64,000 bases of DNA, from NCBI GenBank assembly GCA_010672585.1, contig JAAHGF010000019.1, positions 35,473 to 99,472 of the forward strand. Reading direction: 5' to 3'. Shown here piece after piece: positions 34,892 through 44,918 of this stretch; within the stretch, counting starts at the first letter, position 1; each line of letters opens with the position of its first letter. This DNA comes from Okeania sp. SIO1I7. GTDB lineage: Bacteria; Cyanobacteriota; Cyanobacteriia; Cyanobacteriales; Microcoleaceae. The notes beneath the pieces are model-generated. The model ran no database searches. It worked only from the letters and a program-made list of their open reading frames with translations, and was not told the origin of the DNA. The translations under genes and the position numbers were made by a program.

Positions 34892-37783
34892 ATGAATATT
34901 TTAGGTAAAAATTGTCATATTCCTGCAGAAAATCTACAATGGAGTGAACGTATCACCATTACTCAAGGTGATATTATTTCTCAGCAAGTAGAGGCAATTG
35001 TTAATCCAACTAACAATAATCTCCGCAGTTACGGACTATGTACCAAAATTCATCAAGCAGCAGGAGAAGCACTAACAAGTGCAACCAGACAAATAGAATG
35101 GCTCGATATCAGTGAAGCTAAAATCACTAAAGGCTATCAACTCCAGGCTTCATACATCATTCACACTTGTGCCCCAGTTTGGGATAAAACTAACAGCCAA
35201 ACCTCTAGTCAACAGTTAGCTCAATGTTATCATAACTGTCTGGAGGTAGCAGCAAAAAATCAAATTAATACTCTCGCTTTTCCCTGTATCAGCACTGGAA
35301 TGCGCGGGTTTCCCAGAGATTGGGCTGCAAAAATAGCCATGACAGAAGTGGTGAAATTTTTACAACACAACTCTCTCCCCTGGAAAATAATTTTTGTCTG
35401 TCGCGAGTCAGATGATTACGAACAATATCAAGTACATCTACCAACTGATATAACTTCTCCCACTTTCTCCGAACAAACTCAAGCCCAAATTGCGAAAAGT
35501 TTAGTTGCTCAAATTGAATGTCAGCGTAGAGTCGCTATTATTGGCAGTACTTCCTTTTGGGGTGTGACTACGGAGGCAATATGCAAAGCTACTGGTAGAC
35601 AACTGGCAACATTAGAAAATTTAGCTCTGTTGACGGGTGGAGTTATGGGGGTACCCGAAGCAGTCTCCCTGAGTTTCTGGCGAGAGTGTCAACAGCAAAA
35701 TAAATTTGCCCCAGTTTACCATATTCAACCTGCTGGATTTGAACTGTGGGAATATGGTGTAAATTTGTATGGAGGCAAAACCTTATCTGAGCGCCGAGAA
35801 ATTCTGGCTCAGATGGCATCAATATATATACTTATTGAAGGTGGGCCTGGAGCTAAACAGGAGGCAGAAACTGCAATGGCAGCAGGTGCAGTGGTGATTC
35901 CGGTGGGAGTAACGGGAGGTTTTGCTAAGGAACTTTATCAAAAAATGTCTCGTCCTTATTATATACCTTTCCAGTTGTGGCAAAAGTTAGGGGAAGGCTA
36001 TATTTCATCGGAAACTGTGGCAGAAGCGATCGCTCAAATTATGGAAAAAATCTGGCAACGTCCCAAAGATGTGATGTTTAACCCTGACAAAAAATCTGTT
36101 ACCGATCTAGAATTGCGTTCAGCACTAGGGGTTAATTACCGGAAGTTGCGAGATTTATTAGCAGCATCTCAATGGCAAAAAGCAGACTGGGAAACTTTCC
36201 GCTTGTTTTGTGAAATTGCCCTGAGAGTAGAAGTACACAAAGGTGTTAGGGAAATTCGGGAAATTTTGAAGACAATTAACAAAAATACTCAACCAGATAG
36301 ATTTTACGAACTCACTGACTTGCTGCAATATTATCAGACAATGTTTCACAGTATTCATCAACAGGAGTTTCCTTCTTCTTCATTTTATGGTTATCTTCCT
36401 GGTTGCCTCAATTGGAAATTTATTAATAAACTACCTTTACTAGATTTACAAACAATTGATTTACTTTGGATGGTATATTCTTGTGGGCATTTTGGTTTCA
36501 GCGTGCAGGAAAGAATTTGGCAGACATTATTTACTCAGGATGAGGCGAAGGTAGAGGAAAATTTTATCAGTTGTGTAGGACGCGGTTATTCTCAAGGTGA
36601 AGATGCTTATCAGGAGGGTGAAAATTTTACCCTGAGTTCTCCAGAGGGGTTGTTACCTTGGCTTAACTGGTATGATGCTGGGGGTAATCTTCACGGTATA
36701 GAATGTGATGGCAAGTTACGTTATTTGACGGGTGGGTTTGCTCAGAAGGGTGTGATGAGAAAGCTATGGCAAGAGGGAATTCGCAAAAGGTTGGAAGTGG
36801 GAGATAATGATTTTTCTAATTGCGTGCTCAGTGGTTTAAATTTGCAGGGTTTGAATTTTCAAGGTGCTAATCTCAGGGGTGCCGATCTACGGAATGCTAA
36901 CTGTGAGGGAGCAGTATTTGCCGATGCCGATCTTAGAGGTGCTAATTTAGTAGGAGCCAAATTTTCAGTGGGAGCTTTGCAAGAGGCAGTTATCGACCGG
37001 AGTGATGGGTGCAGTCGTCAATGGTTGAAATCTTATACTATTCTAATTGTTGATGATTCTATTATTGTTCGTCAACTTTTGAGTACGACTTTTACTAATG
37101 CTGGTTATGAGGTAGAAATTGCTAGAAATGGAGTAGAAGCTTGGGAAAAATTACAAAATAATTTACACATTGACTTAATTTTATTAGATCTAGAAATGCC
37201 AAGAATGGATGGTTATGAACTAACTAAAAAAATCCGAAATGATTCTAAGTTGAAAAATATATTAATCGCTATTTTGACTAATCGTAGTATACCTAGAAAT
37301 AAGCAGAAAGAAATTCAGGAAGAATTTAATTATTGTTGTTATTTGAACAAACCTTTTGCTGAGGAAAAAGTGTTAGAAACAGTCAATAATATTTTCAACA
37401 GAAGCGTGAAGCCTGAGACTATTCTAATTGTGGATGATTCTATTACTATTCGTGAACTTTTGAGTATGACTTTTATCAAAGCTGGCTATCAGCTAGAAGT
37501 AGCAAAAGATGGCTTAGAAGCTTGGAATAAATTGCAAAATAATTTACACATTGATTTGATTTTATTAAATATAGAAATGCCGAAGATGGATGGTCAAGAG
37601 TTAGCTTTGAAAATTAGAAGAGATTCTAAGTTACAAAATTTACCAATAGTTTTTATGACTTCTCGGGGAGCATCAAGAATGGGCGTACCAATTGAAAAAT
37701 TAGTTAAAAATTGTGCTTACTTAACAAAACCTTATGTTGAAGAAAATGTGTTAGATACTGTAAAAAGTTTATTGAAGAAATAA
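34892..37783 (+). CDS. Macro - SLOG - GUN4-like - pentapeptide - REC - REC fusion protein
   Basis: 963 aa, cytoplasmic. Macro domain at about 18-185 (TQGDIISQQVEAIVNPTNN; loop ISTGMRGFP), which binds ADP-ribose in this family. SLOG/LOG-like Rossmann domain at about 208-390 (LLTGGVMGVPEAVS; EGGPGAKQEAETAMAAGAVV), which binds or cleaves nucleotides. GUN4-like domain at about 404-600 (ALGVNYRKLRDLLAASQW; DLQTIDLLWMVYSCGHFGFS; SSPEGLLPW), a porphyrin-binding fold, here with an insert of about 70 residues. Pentapeptide repeats at 639-690. Receiver 1 at 715-835 with phospho-site Asp766, acidic D721/D722, T796 and K820. Receiver 2 at 843-963 with D848/D849, T923 and K946, but Asn893 at the phospho-site, so it is a pseudo-receiver. 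The two receivers are near-repeats (WxKLQNNLHIDLILL). No membrane or DNA-binding part. No ribosome site before ATG 34892. Confidence 0.85.
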   Translation: MNILGKNCHIPAENLQWSERITITQGDIISQQVEAIVNPTNNNLRSYGLCTKIHQAAGEALTSATRQIEWLDISEAKITKGYQLQASYIIHTCAPVWDKTNSQTSSQQLAQCYHNCLEVAAKNQINTLAFPCISTGMRGFPRDWAAKIAMTEVVKFLQHNSLPWKIIFVCRESDDYEQYQVHLPTDITSPTFSEQTQAQIAKSLVAQIECQRRVAIIGSTSFWGVTTEAICKATGRQLATLENLALLTGGVMGVPEAVSLSFWRECQQQNKFAPVYHIQPAGFELWEYGVNLYGGKTLSERREILAQMASIYILIEGGPGAKQEAETAMAAGAVVIPVGVTGGFAKELYQKMSRPYYIPFQLWQKLGEGYISSETVAEAIAQIMEKIWQRPKDVMFNPDKKSVTDLELRSALGVNYRKLRDLLAASQWQKADWETFRLFCEIALRVEVHKGVREIREILKTINKNTQPDRFYELTDLLQYYQTMFHSIHQQEFPSSSFYGYLPGCLNWKFINKLPLLDLQTIDLLWMVYSCGHFGFSVQERIWQTLFTQDEAKVEENFISCVGRGYSQGEDAYQEGENFTLSSPEGLLPWLNWYDAGGNLHGIECDGKLRYLTGGFAQKGVMRKLWQEGIRKRLEVGDNDFSNCVLSGLNLQGLNFQGANLRGADLRNANCEGAVFADADLRGANLVGAKFSVGALQEAVIDRSDGCSRQWLKSYTILIVDDSIIVRQLLSTTFTNAGYEVEIARNGVEAWEKLQNNLHIDLILLDLEMPRMDGYELTKKIRNDSKLKNILIAILTNRSIPRNKQKEIQEEFNYCCYLNKPFAEEKVLETVNNIFNRSVKPETILIVDDSITIRELLSMTFIKAGYQLEVAKDGLEAWNKLQNNLHIDLILLNIEMPKMDGQELALKIRRDSKLQNLPIVFMTSRGASRMGVPIEKLVKNCAYLTKPYVEENVLDTVKSLLKK

Positions 37784-38309
<526 letters not shown>

Positions 38310-38556
38310 AATTAGGGTCTGCTGAAAAAATTGGTTGGTGGGGTAGGACACGGGGACGTGGAGACGCGGGGACGCGGAGATGGGAGCACAGACAACAGTT
38401 TCGGCCATTTTATGTGAAGAAATTTTCTTGAATTTCAGCAGAAAATTTCAGTAAATTGATGCCAATAAGAGCCATAAACTAGGAGATAAATTGAATATAA
38501 AAAGCTCCATTACCTTAGCTATCCTAACTTTTAGCTTTATTCAGCAAGCCCTAATT
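38310..38556. mobile_element. MITE family B, copy 3, nested in a family A repeat
   Basis: 247 bp with 17-bp ends AATTAGGGTCTGCTGAA / TTCAGCAAGCCCTAATT (one mismatch). The interior (GGGGACGTGGAGACGCGGGG, ATTTCAGCAGAAAATTTCAG) differs from copies 1, 2 and 4. It sits inside the TAAT-rich tail of a family A repeat, which resumes at 38557 and runs to about 38605. Confidence 0.88.
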
Positions 38557-38616
38557 ATTCATTATTAATTATTCATTATTAATTATTCATTATTAATTGT
38601 TGAACTATTCCCTATT

Positions 38617-40110
38617 ATGAAACTTTTACTAAATTATTTGACAATTATAATTAGCTTATTTTCCCTGCAAAACTTAGCTTTAGCAGAAACAAATACTCTA
38701 GAAAATCAACCTCAAAAACCTCCGTCAGTAAAAATATTTCCTACGAATTTTCAGCCAGAAACAGCAGAGCAAAAATTAGCTGAAGCAGACAGACTTTATT
38801 TAGCAGGAGAAAAAGTAGCGGCCGAAAAACTTTACCGAGAAGTAAAAGAACCATTTTCTGAAGATATTGAAGCTAAAATTAATCGTCCTAAAGCAATTTA
38901 TGAACCCACAAAATTACCAGTAACAGCTCAAGTTTATTGGCGACAAGTACAAGAAGGGTTAGCCAAAAATCTAGAAACTCAAATATTTGTAGCTTTAGAA
39001 TTATTAGTCAAAGAATATCCTGAATTTATTCCAGCTCATATTAAACTTGCAGAAGTATTAAAAGCTGATGAACAAACAGAATTAGCCTTAGAAATATTAC
39101 ATCAAGCAGCGAATTTATATCCTAACGAACCAGAATTAATGAAAGCTCAAATTACTGCCCTAGCAAATGAAAAAAAATGGTTAGAAGCAACTTTATCTGC
39201 CCAACAATTTGCTTTAATGAATCCCGAACATTCCCAAGTTGATGAATTTAATCAATTAGCAGAAACCTACAGAAAAAAATTTCAGTCTCAGCTCAAATCA
39301 AAATTAAGAGGAAATACAATTGCTAATGTTGTAACTGGTGCTTTAGGAGTAGCTCTAACTGGTAATCCATTTGCTGCTATGAATGCAGTTCAAACAACAG
39401 CATTAATGCTCCGAGGAGAATCAAGAATTGGCAAAAATTTAGCAAAATCTGCCACTAAAAGTTTACCTATGGTTGAAGATGAAACAATTCTTGAATATGT
39501 TGATACTATGGGGCAAAAACTTGCAAAAATGACTGGTAGAGACGAGTTTGAATATCAGTTTTATATAATCAATGATGAAAACCTTAATGCTTTTGCTTTA
39601 CCTGGTGGGCAAATATTTATTAATTTAGGAGCAATAGTTAAAACAAATTCTGAAGCAGAATTAGCAGGTTTACTTGCTCACGAACTAGCTCATACTGTAT
39701 TATCTCATGGATTTCAGTTAATGTCTGAAGGTAATTTAATTAGTAGCGTTACTCAATATATTCCTTATGCGGGTGGTGTAGTTAGTAATTTAATTGTACT
39801 TAACTATAGTAGAGAAATGGAACGCCAAGCAGATGTACTAGGAACGCGAATTTTAGTATCAGCAGATTATGCAGCAGATGGGGTTAGAAATTTGATGAAT
39901 ACTCTGAATAAAGACACAGAAGATAGAGGTATTATTGCTTGGTTATCTACTCATCCAGAGACAGCAGAAAGGGTACGTTATTTAGAGGAGTTAATTGTTA
40001 ATAGTGGTTATAATCGTTATGCTTATGAAGGAGTAGTTTATCATGGGAAAATTCAGGCAAAAGCTAAAGCATTATTAGTAGAAAAGAAAAAGGATTTTTC
40101 AGAAATTTAG
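38617..40110 (+). CDS. M48 family metalloprotease with TPR region, exported
   Basis: 497 aa. A signal peptide at 1-24 (LLLNYLTIIISLFSLQNLALA, cut before ETN). TPR-like helices at about 100-225. A Gly/Ala helix at 228-260 and an M48 peptidase domain at about 280-480 with zinc motif HELAH near 355 and the downstream Glu in EMERQADVLG. The order signal - TPR - M48 recalls a BepA-like envelope quality protease with its modules reversed. It probably acts in the periplasm or outer-membrane assembly. Downstream is a GGGGAGTAGGG minisatellite. Confidence 0.85.
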   Translation: MKLLLNYLTIIISLFSLQNLALAETNTLENQPQKPPSVKIFPTNFQPETAEQKLAEADRLYLAGEKVAAEKLYREVKEPFSEDIEAKINRPKAIYEPTKLPVTAQVYWRQVQEGLAKNLETQIFVALELLVKEYPEFIPAHIKLAEVLKADEQTELALEILHQAANLYPNEPELMKAQITALANEKKWLEATLSAQQFALMNPEHSQVDEFNQLAETYRKKFQSQLKSKLRGNTIANVVTGALGVALTGNPFAAMNAVQTTALMLRGESRIGKNLAKSATKSLPMVEDETILEYVDTMGQKLAKMTGRDEFEYQFYIINDENLNAFALPGGQIFINLGAIVKTNSEAELAGLLAHELAHTVLSHGFQLMSEGNLISSVTQYIPYAGGVVSNLIVLNYSREMERQADVLGTRILVSADYAADGVRNLMNTLNKDTEDRGIIAWLSTHPETAERVRYLEELIVNSGYNRYAYEGVVYHGKIQAKAKALLVEKKKDFSEI

Positions 40111-40553
40111 ATAGGGAATGGGGAAGTAGGGGAGTGTGGGAGTAGGGGAGTAGGGGAGTAGGGGAGTAGGGGAGTAGGGGAGTAGGGGAGATTAAATATT
40201 GAAGTAATTATAGAGTTATAAACATATACTATATAATTGGATTCTTCCTCCTTTTGATTCCTGACTCCTCCCTGATTATTTACCGAATAATTAAGATTTA
40301 AAGCCTCTCCTTTAAAGGAGAAACAAGAAAAAGTTTTCCTTTTAGTCAATCCTTTTCTTATTCAAGGAGAGGCAATTATTAATTATTAATTGTTGAAAAT
40401 ATCATCTCCGAATAATAGCGTGACAAAAAAACCTTCTCCCTTTAAACCTTTCTTTTCCTTCTTTCTTTCCCTTTCTCCTTCCTCCTTCTTCTTTCTTCCT
40501 TCTTCCTTCTTCTTTCTTCCTTCTTCCTTCTTCCTTCTTCCTTCTTCAAAAAA
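40111..40553. other. Minisatellite and family A repeat, no gene
   Basis: GGGGAGTAG repeated about seven times (40129-40190), a family A copy at 40278-40395 and a CTTCTTCC-rich tract at 40450-40553. No coding. Confidence 0.7.
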
Positions 40554-40952
40554 TTAATTCGACTTACCATCACTACCTAAATATTCTCGGTAGGAACAAA
40601 TTTTATCCCCTCTCACATCAAAAGAAACTGCTACTCGATTTTTATAAGCTTTTCCCCACATCGGACCTTCATCCCGAAATTCAAATACTACTGTTGTTTT
40701 GTTGCTAGTAATATTGTCTAAAGAAGTAATTAAAAGTCCTTCACTATAAGCTTCAGAAACATACTGAAAAAATTCTCTAGCGCGGTCTTTTCCTTCGTTT
40801 AAACCATGAAATTTTCCTACGGGAAACCAAAAGGTAAAGTCATCAGTAAGCATATCCAAAAATGCTTCCCATTCTCCAGTTGCTAAACCATGAGTAAATT
40901 TATCAAATGCTTTTTTAGCAACGGTAATTGTGTTTATTTCTGTTTGAGTCAT
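40554..40952 (-). CDS. NTF2-like / SnoaL-type protein
   Basis: 132 aa, one alpha+beta NTF2-like fold: N-terminal helix, DMLTDDFTFWFPVGKFHG strand pair, a central helix and a final NRVAVSFDVRGDKICSYREY sheet. The fold hosts isomerases, polyketide cyclases and binding proteins, so no reaction can be named. ATG 40952. It stands alone. Many such genes in cyanobacteria are annotated only as nuclear transport factor 2 family. Confidence 0.8.
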   Translation of the reverse strand: MTQTEINTITVAKKAFDKFTHGLATGEWEAFLDMLTDDFTFWFPVGKFHGLNEGKDRAREFFQYVSEAYSEGLLITSLDNITSNKTTVVFEFRDEGPMWGKAYKNRVAVSFDVRGDKICSYREYLGSDGKSN

Positions 40953-41273
40953 TGTGGATTTTTACAACAATTATATATGTATATAGCGCTACGCGCTAGG
41001 AAATAGGGAATGTAAGCATTTCCTGCGGAATGCTGCGCAAACAACTATTAGCTGTCAGCTCTCAGCAATAAGACTATCCACTTAAGGACAGCGTTTAAAT
41101 GAATATAAACTTTAAAGTCAAGGAAGCCGACTTTCATATTAAGGTTTAATTATAGCTCAATTGATTAACCTTTTATCGCACGCCAAAAACAATAATAGCA
41201 ATTATTTGTATGAAGTAAAGATATCTTGTTAGTTATTTACCTTATGAAGCTAACTGATAACTGATAACTGAAA

Positions 41274-41585
41274 TTACCGAATTATTAATAATTAATAATT
41301 AATAATTAAATAATTCGCGCCTTGAAGCCTCCCCTTTTAAGGGGAAAAAAGCGGTCGTTAGCGCAGCGCACCCGTTGGGTGGGATGGCGAGGTCTCGGAG
41401 CCATATCCAATCGAGCAAGACAGCGGTCGTTAGCGCAGCGCACCCGTTGGGTGGGATGGCGAGGTCTCGGAGCCATATCCAATCGAGCAAGAGAAGAAAT
41501 AATATTTCCTGATATTCAATTCCGTAGCGGTTTTAACCAGAGGTAATTATCAATTATCAATTATCCATTATCAATTAATGAACTA
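41274..41585. repeat. Family A repeat with tandem nested H element
   Basis: An A copy from ATTACCGAATTATTAATAAT to the TCAATTATC tail. Inside, at 41351-41494, an H element occurs twice in tandem with a 72-bp unit (GCGGTCGTTAGCGCAGCGCA ... CCAATCGAGCAAGA). H elements sit at the same place, beside the CCCCTTTTAAGGGG hairpin, in A copies near 23830 and 31215. Confidence 0.8.
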
Positions 41586-41663
41586 CTCCCTGATTTATAA
41601 GTATTCAAGGGAACATCATATTAGAGATTTAAGAAATAAGCTCAACTTAAACAATCTAAAAAT

Positions 41664-42188
41664 TTAAAATACTTTATAAATAACAGCTCCTGTTTCGGGG
41701 TGATTATCCATTTCCAATAAGCCCTCTTTATATAATTTTTTTAACAGTTCTTTCATTTCTGGTACTGTTTTATTTGTAGCAATGATACAATCTGCTATTG
41801 AAATTCCATCTGGATTTTCCTTAGCGAGTTGAAGAATAATTTGTGTGTCTGATTTTGGGGGATTAGTTTCTAACATTCTCACTATTTGTTCTTGAGAAAA
41901 GTAATTATATATATCCCCAGAATCTAATTGTTTCTTGAAATTTTTGAGATTTTTCTGTTCTACCATTCCAGGAATAAAGAAGACATCAAACAATTGACCA
42001 ATTCCTAATAAACCCGCAGTAGCTAACCACAAACTACCAGTTACATATTTCCCAGAATAAAATCTATGTAATCCGCAAATACCTAAAAAACCAGAACACC
42101 ATAAAAGGTAAGCCATACCTGTATTTTTAGTTTCATATACTTTGGGATTATTAATAGTTTTAGATTTGTTCATTTTTTTACTTTCCAT
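41664..42188 (-). CDS. TM2 domain protein with winged-helix-like tail
   Basis: 174 aa. TM2 domain at about 25-75: two membrane helices with GLHRFYSGKYVTGSLWLAT between them and a DVFFIPGMV end. A cytosolic tail at about 95-174 looks like a small winged-helix (LAKENPDGISIADCIIATNK; ELLKKLYKEGLLEMDN). Such TM2-wHTH proteins are common in cyanobacteria and of unknown role. Starts ATG 42188 or ATG 42173; GGAAAG before the second makes it plausible. It stands alone. Confidence 0.82.
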   Translation of the reverse strand: MESKKMNKSKTINNPKVYETKNTGMAYLLWCSGFLGICGLHRFYSGKYVTGSLWLATAGLLGIGQLFDVFFIPGMVEQKNLKNFKKQLDSGDIYNYFSQEQIVRMLETNPPKSDTQIILQLAKENPDGISIADCIIATNKTVPEMKELLKKLYKEGLLEMDNHPETGAVIYKVF

Positions 42189-42409
42189 CTAAATAAACAA
42201 CCTTATTTGAACTTTATATCTGACTCAATTACAGAATTCTTACCTATAGAAAACTTCACCCAATTAGATGAATAAACCTGAAATTTTGATCTTTTTCTTT
42301 TGGGTTTAATACCCCGCCGTCACTTGCGGTGTTTACAATTGTTTGGGGTTAGAGTCCCCATCCACTTTTTCCTTCTTCCTTCTTCCTTCTTCCTTCTTCC
42401 TTCTTTATT
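42189..42409. other. Short intergenic stretch with C/G hairpin and CTTCCTT repeat
   Basis: Contains CCCGCCGTCACTTGCGGTG and GGGGTTAGAGTCCCC small inverted repeats, then a (CTTCCTT)n tract. No gene. Confidence 0.4.
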
Positions 42410-43495
42410 TTAAATATAACGAACTAAACTAGAATCTATATCTTCTATCTTAGCACAGCCACTCAATGCCATTGCCACTTCTAATTCATCGCGCAATAAA
42501 TCCAACAAATGACCCGCCCCTGCTTCTCCATCCACTGCTAGTCCCCACAAAACCGGACGCCCAATTAAAACAGCTTTTGCCCCTAATGCTAATGCTTTGA
42601 GAATATCTGTACCGCGACGTATACCTCCATCCATCAGTACATCAACTTGATGTCCCACTGCTGCAACTACTTCTGGGAGAGCATCAAGAGTAGCGATCGC
42701 TCCATCTAATTGCCGACCTCCATGATTAGAAACAATAATTCCTTTTGCCCCATGTTCTACTGCTCGAATGGCATCATCTTCCCGCAAAATTCCTTTAACT
42801 ACTATAGGTAATGATGTCAATGACTGCAACCACTCTATATCTCTCCAGGTAAGAGCTGGATCTAGTTGATTGGCAACATAAGCAAATAACCCAGACTCAT
42901 CTTCTGTTTGAGGAATTTCTAAATTTGCCATCGACTTTAAATTAGCTAATTCCATGTCAGATGGTAAAGTAAACTTATTTCGGCGATCGCGTTCTCTTAT
43001 GCCCAAAATTGGCGCATCAACTGTCAAACACAATGCTTGATAACCTGCAGCTTCAGCTCTTTCTACTAAAGCACGGGTTAGAGCACGGTCGCGATGTACA
43101 TAAAGTTGAAACCAAAAATTTTTTGGCACATTTGGAGCTAATGCCACATCTTCTAAACTTTTAGTGGACATAGTACTTAATACCATTATTGTACCTAAAT
43201 CCGCTGCTACTCTTGCTGTTGCTAGTTCTCCTTCTGGATGTGCTAAACATTGAAAGGCCATAGGGGCGATTAAAATTGGCATTTTAATATCCTGTCCCAA
43301 AATTTTTGTAGTTAAATTTCGCTGGCTAACATTTACTAACATTCGAGGTCGTAGTTTATATCGTTCATAAGCAGTACGATTATCTTGCAAAGTAATTTCA
43401 TCCCATGCGCCACTAGCATAATAATCTTGTGCCATTTGAGATAAATGTTGTATTGCCAAAGATCCATACTCAAAGATATTAATTGGTTTGTTCAT
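42410..43495 (-). CDS. FMN-dependent alpha-hydroxy-acid oxidase (lactate/glycolate oxidase family)
   Basis: 361 aa TIM barrel that oxidises a 2-hydroxy acid, passing electrons to O2 or another acceptor. FMN contacts and active site: PILIAPMAFQCLAHPEGELA, FQLYVHRDR, LTVDAPILGIRERDRRNKF and VSNHGGRQLDG (catalytic His and substrate Arg), then DGGIRRGTDILKALALGAKA and IGRP. Cyanobacterial relatives act on L-lactate or glycolate; motifs alone do not choose between them, so no symbol is given. ATG 43495. No partner genes. Confidence 0.9.
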   Translation of the reverse strand: MNKPINIFEYGSLAIQHLSQMAQDYYASGAWDEITLQDNRTAYERYKLRPRMLVNVSQRNLTTKILGQDIKMPILIAPMAFQCLAHPEGELATARVAADLGTIMVLSTMSTKSLEDVALAPNVPKNFWFQLYVHRDRALTRALVERAEAAGYQALCLTVDAPILGIRERDRRNKFTLPSDMELANLKSMANLEIPQTEDESGLFAYVANQLDPALTWRDIEWLQSLTSLPIVVKGILREDDAIRAVEHGAKGIIVSNHGGRQLDGAIATLDALPEVVAAVGHQVDVLMDGGIRRGTDILKALALGAKAVLIGRPVLWGLAVDGEAGAGHLLDLLRDELEVAMALSGCAKIEDIDSSLVRYI

Positions 43496-43755
43496 TATTG
43501 TTGGTAATTGGTAATAATTAAATGGTAATTGTCAACAGTTTCAATAGTGTTTGTAGGTCTGATGCTGTAGATGAGAAAAATTTATCTAATACCTAAGTTA
43601 AACAAAAGACAGTTTTGCGGAAATTGAACGTGAATACTCACTACTAAATCTCGTCATAACTAATTATCAAAATATTATAAGTTTTGGATAAAAAATTAAT
43701 TTATATCGTATCATAATCTTGTACTATTTAGAGTATATTGCTTATCGAAAAAATC

Positions 43756-44172
43756 ATGGTAAATTTGAATACTAACGATCGTCTCAAGCGAGAGATACTA
43801 ACAAATTCTAAAATCATTGCCGTGGTGGGTCATTCCGATCAACCAATTCGTACTAGCTATCAAATTGCTAGATTTTTACGAGAGGTAGGTTATAAAGTTT
43901 ATCCTGTTAATCCAGTGGTTCAAGAAATTGATGGTCAACCTAGTTATGCTGCTTTAATAGATATTCCTGAACCTGTGGATATTGTTAATGTTTTCCGCCG
44001 TTCTGAATATTTACCAGAAATAGTAGATTCAGCGATCGCTATTCATGCCAAAACTATTTGGACTCAGCTAGGTGTTAAAGATTGGCAGTCAGCAAATAAA
44101 GCATTAGATGCAGGTTTAAATTTAGCAATGGATGTTTGTATTAAGGTTGAGTATTTGCGACTTCTTGGCTAA
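43756..44172 (+). CDS. CoA-binding (YccU-like) domain protein
   Basis: 138 aa Rossmann-type CoA-binding domain: IIAVVGHSDQPIRTSYQIAR, then GYKVYPVNPVVQEIDGQPSY and a VDIVNVFRRSEYLPEI block. No ligase part, so it is the stand-alone type of unknown role. ATG 43756 is preferred to TTG 43738 because the family starts here. The 3-prime end overlaps the convergent membrane gene by 32 bp. Confidence 0.85.
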   Translation: MVNLNTNDRLKREILTNSKIIAVVGHSDQPIRTSYQIARFLREVGYKVYPVNPVVQEIDGQPSYAALIDIPEPVDIVNVFRRSEYLPEIVDSAIAIHAKTIWTQLGVKDWQSANKALDAGLNLAMDVCIKVEYLRLLG

Positions 44173-44872
44173 TCATTTGCTGATTTTTATCTAGTCTTTT
44201 GCCCAGAAAAAGTAAAAATCCATAGGCAATTAAATTTTCACCAATTAGTTCAAAAAATTCTTCAAAAGCAATGCGAATTTTTTCAATAAAACTCATTAAA
44301 AAATCTTGTGTAAATAATAAACTGAGCAAAGGTTGAGCAATATCTTTAAAAATTTCAGCTCCAAATCCTCCAATGGCAAAAATCAGCATTCCTAGTAATG
44401 CTAAAAAAGTTTCTCGACGATAGGAACGCCACAAGAATTGTAAGTCTGAGTAAAAGAGAATCAAAGGCATAATAAAAATAATTATATATATTTGCAGCCA
44501 ACCACGTTCGCCTAACCAAGGAATCCAGTTTTTTAGTTGTAGATGAATTTTAAACACTTCATCAATAGCGCCGTAAATTAAGAGCATAGCAAAGGTTAAT
44601 TTAAACCAATTAGAAGGGGAAATTTGAGAATGCCATTCTTTGAAAAGTAATATCAAAGGTATCAATCCAATTATCAATAAATGTAATGCTTGTAAGAGAG
44701 AAGAAATAGTCATTTGACCGTTCATATCAAATAGGGGATAGGATTTACCTCTAATCAAGATACTGCCAAGATAAATTAGAACTAATAAAATTTCAAAAAT
44801 AATGAAGCTAACTAGCAGGAAATTTAGAGTTTTTTGGTATGGCGATTTCTGAAAGTTGTTAAGGTCGATCAT
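44141..44872 (-). CDS. Hypothetical multi-pass membrane protein
   Basis: 243 aa with about six hydrophobic helices (for example LLVSFIIFEILLVLIYLGSI, LFFLIGENLIAYG-like end). Acidic residues occur inside helix-adjacent loops (GAIDEVFKIHLQL). I do not recognise the family. ATG 44872. Its end overlaps the convergent CoA-binding gene by 32 bp, so transcripts of both could interfere. Confidence 0.65.
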   Translation of the reverse strand: MIDLNNFQKSPYQKTLNFLLVSFIIFEILLVLIYLGSILIRGKSYPLFDMNGQMTISSLLQALHLLIIGLIPLILLFKEWHSQISPSNWFKLTFAMLLIYGAIDEVFKIHLQLKNWIPWLGERGWLQIYIIIFIMPLILFYSDLQFLWRSYRRETFLALLGMLIFAIGGFGAEIFKDIAQPLLSLLFTQDFLMSFIEKIRIAFEEFFELIGENLIAYGFLLFLGKRLDKNQQMISQEVANTQP

Positions 44873-44918
44873 TATGATTAAACTCTTGAATATTTAAACT
44901 ATTTATAAGAAAAAAATT

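Noticed and set aside
41299-41546. Repeated peptide open frames on both strands
   Set aside because: They come from the tandem H element inside a family A repeat.
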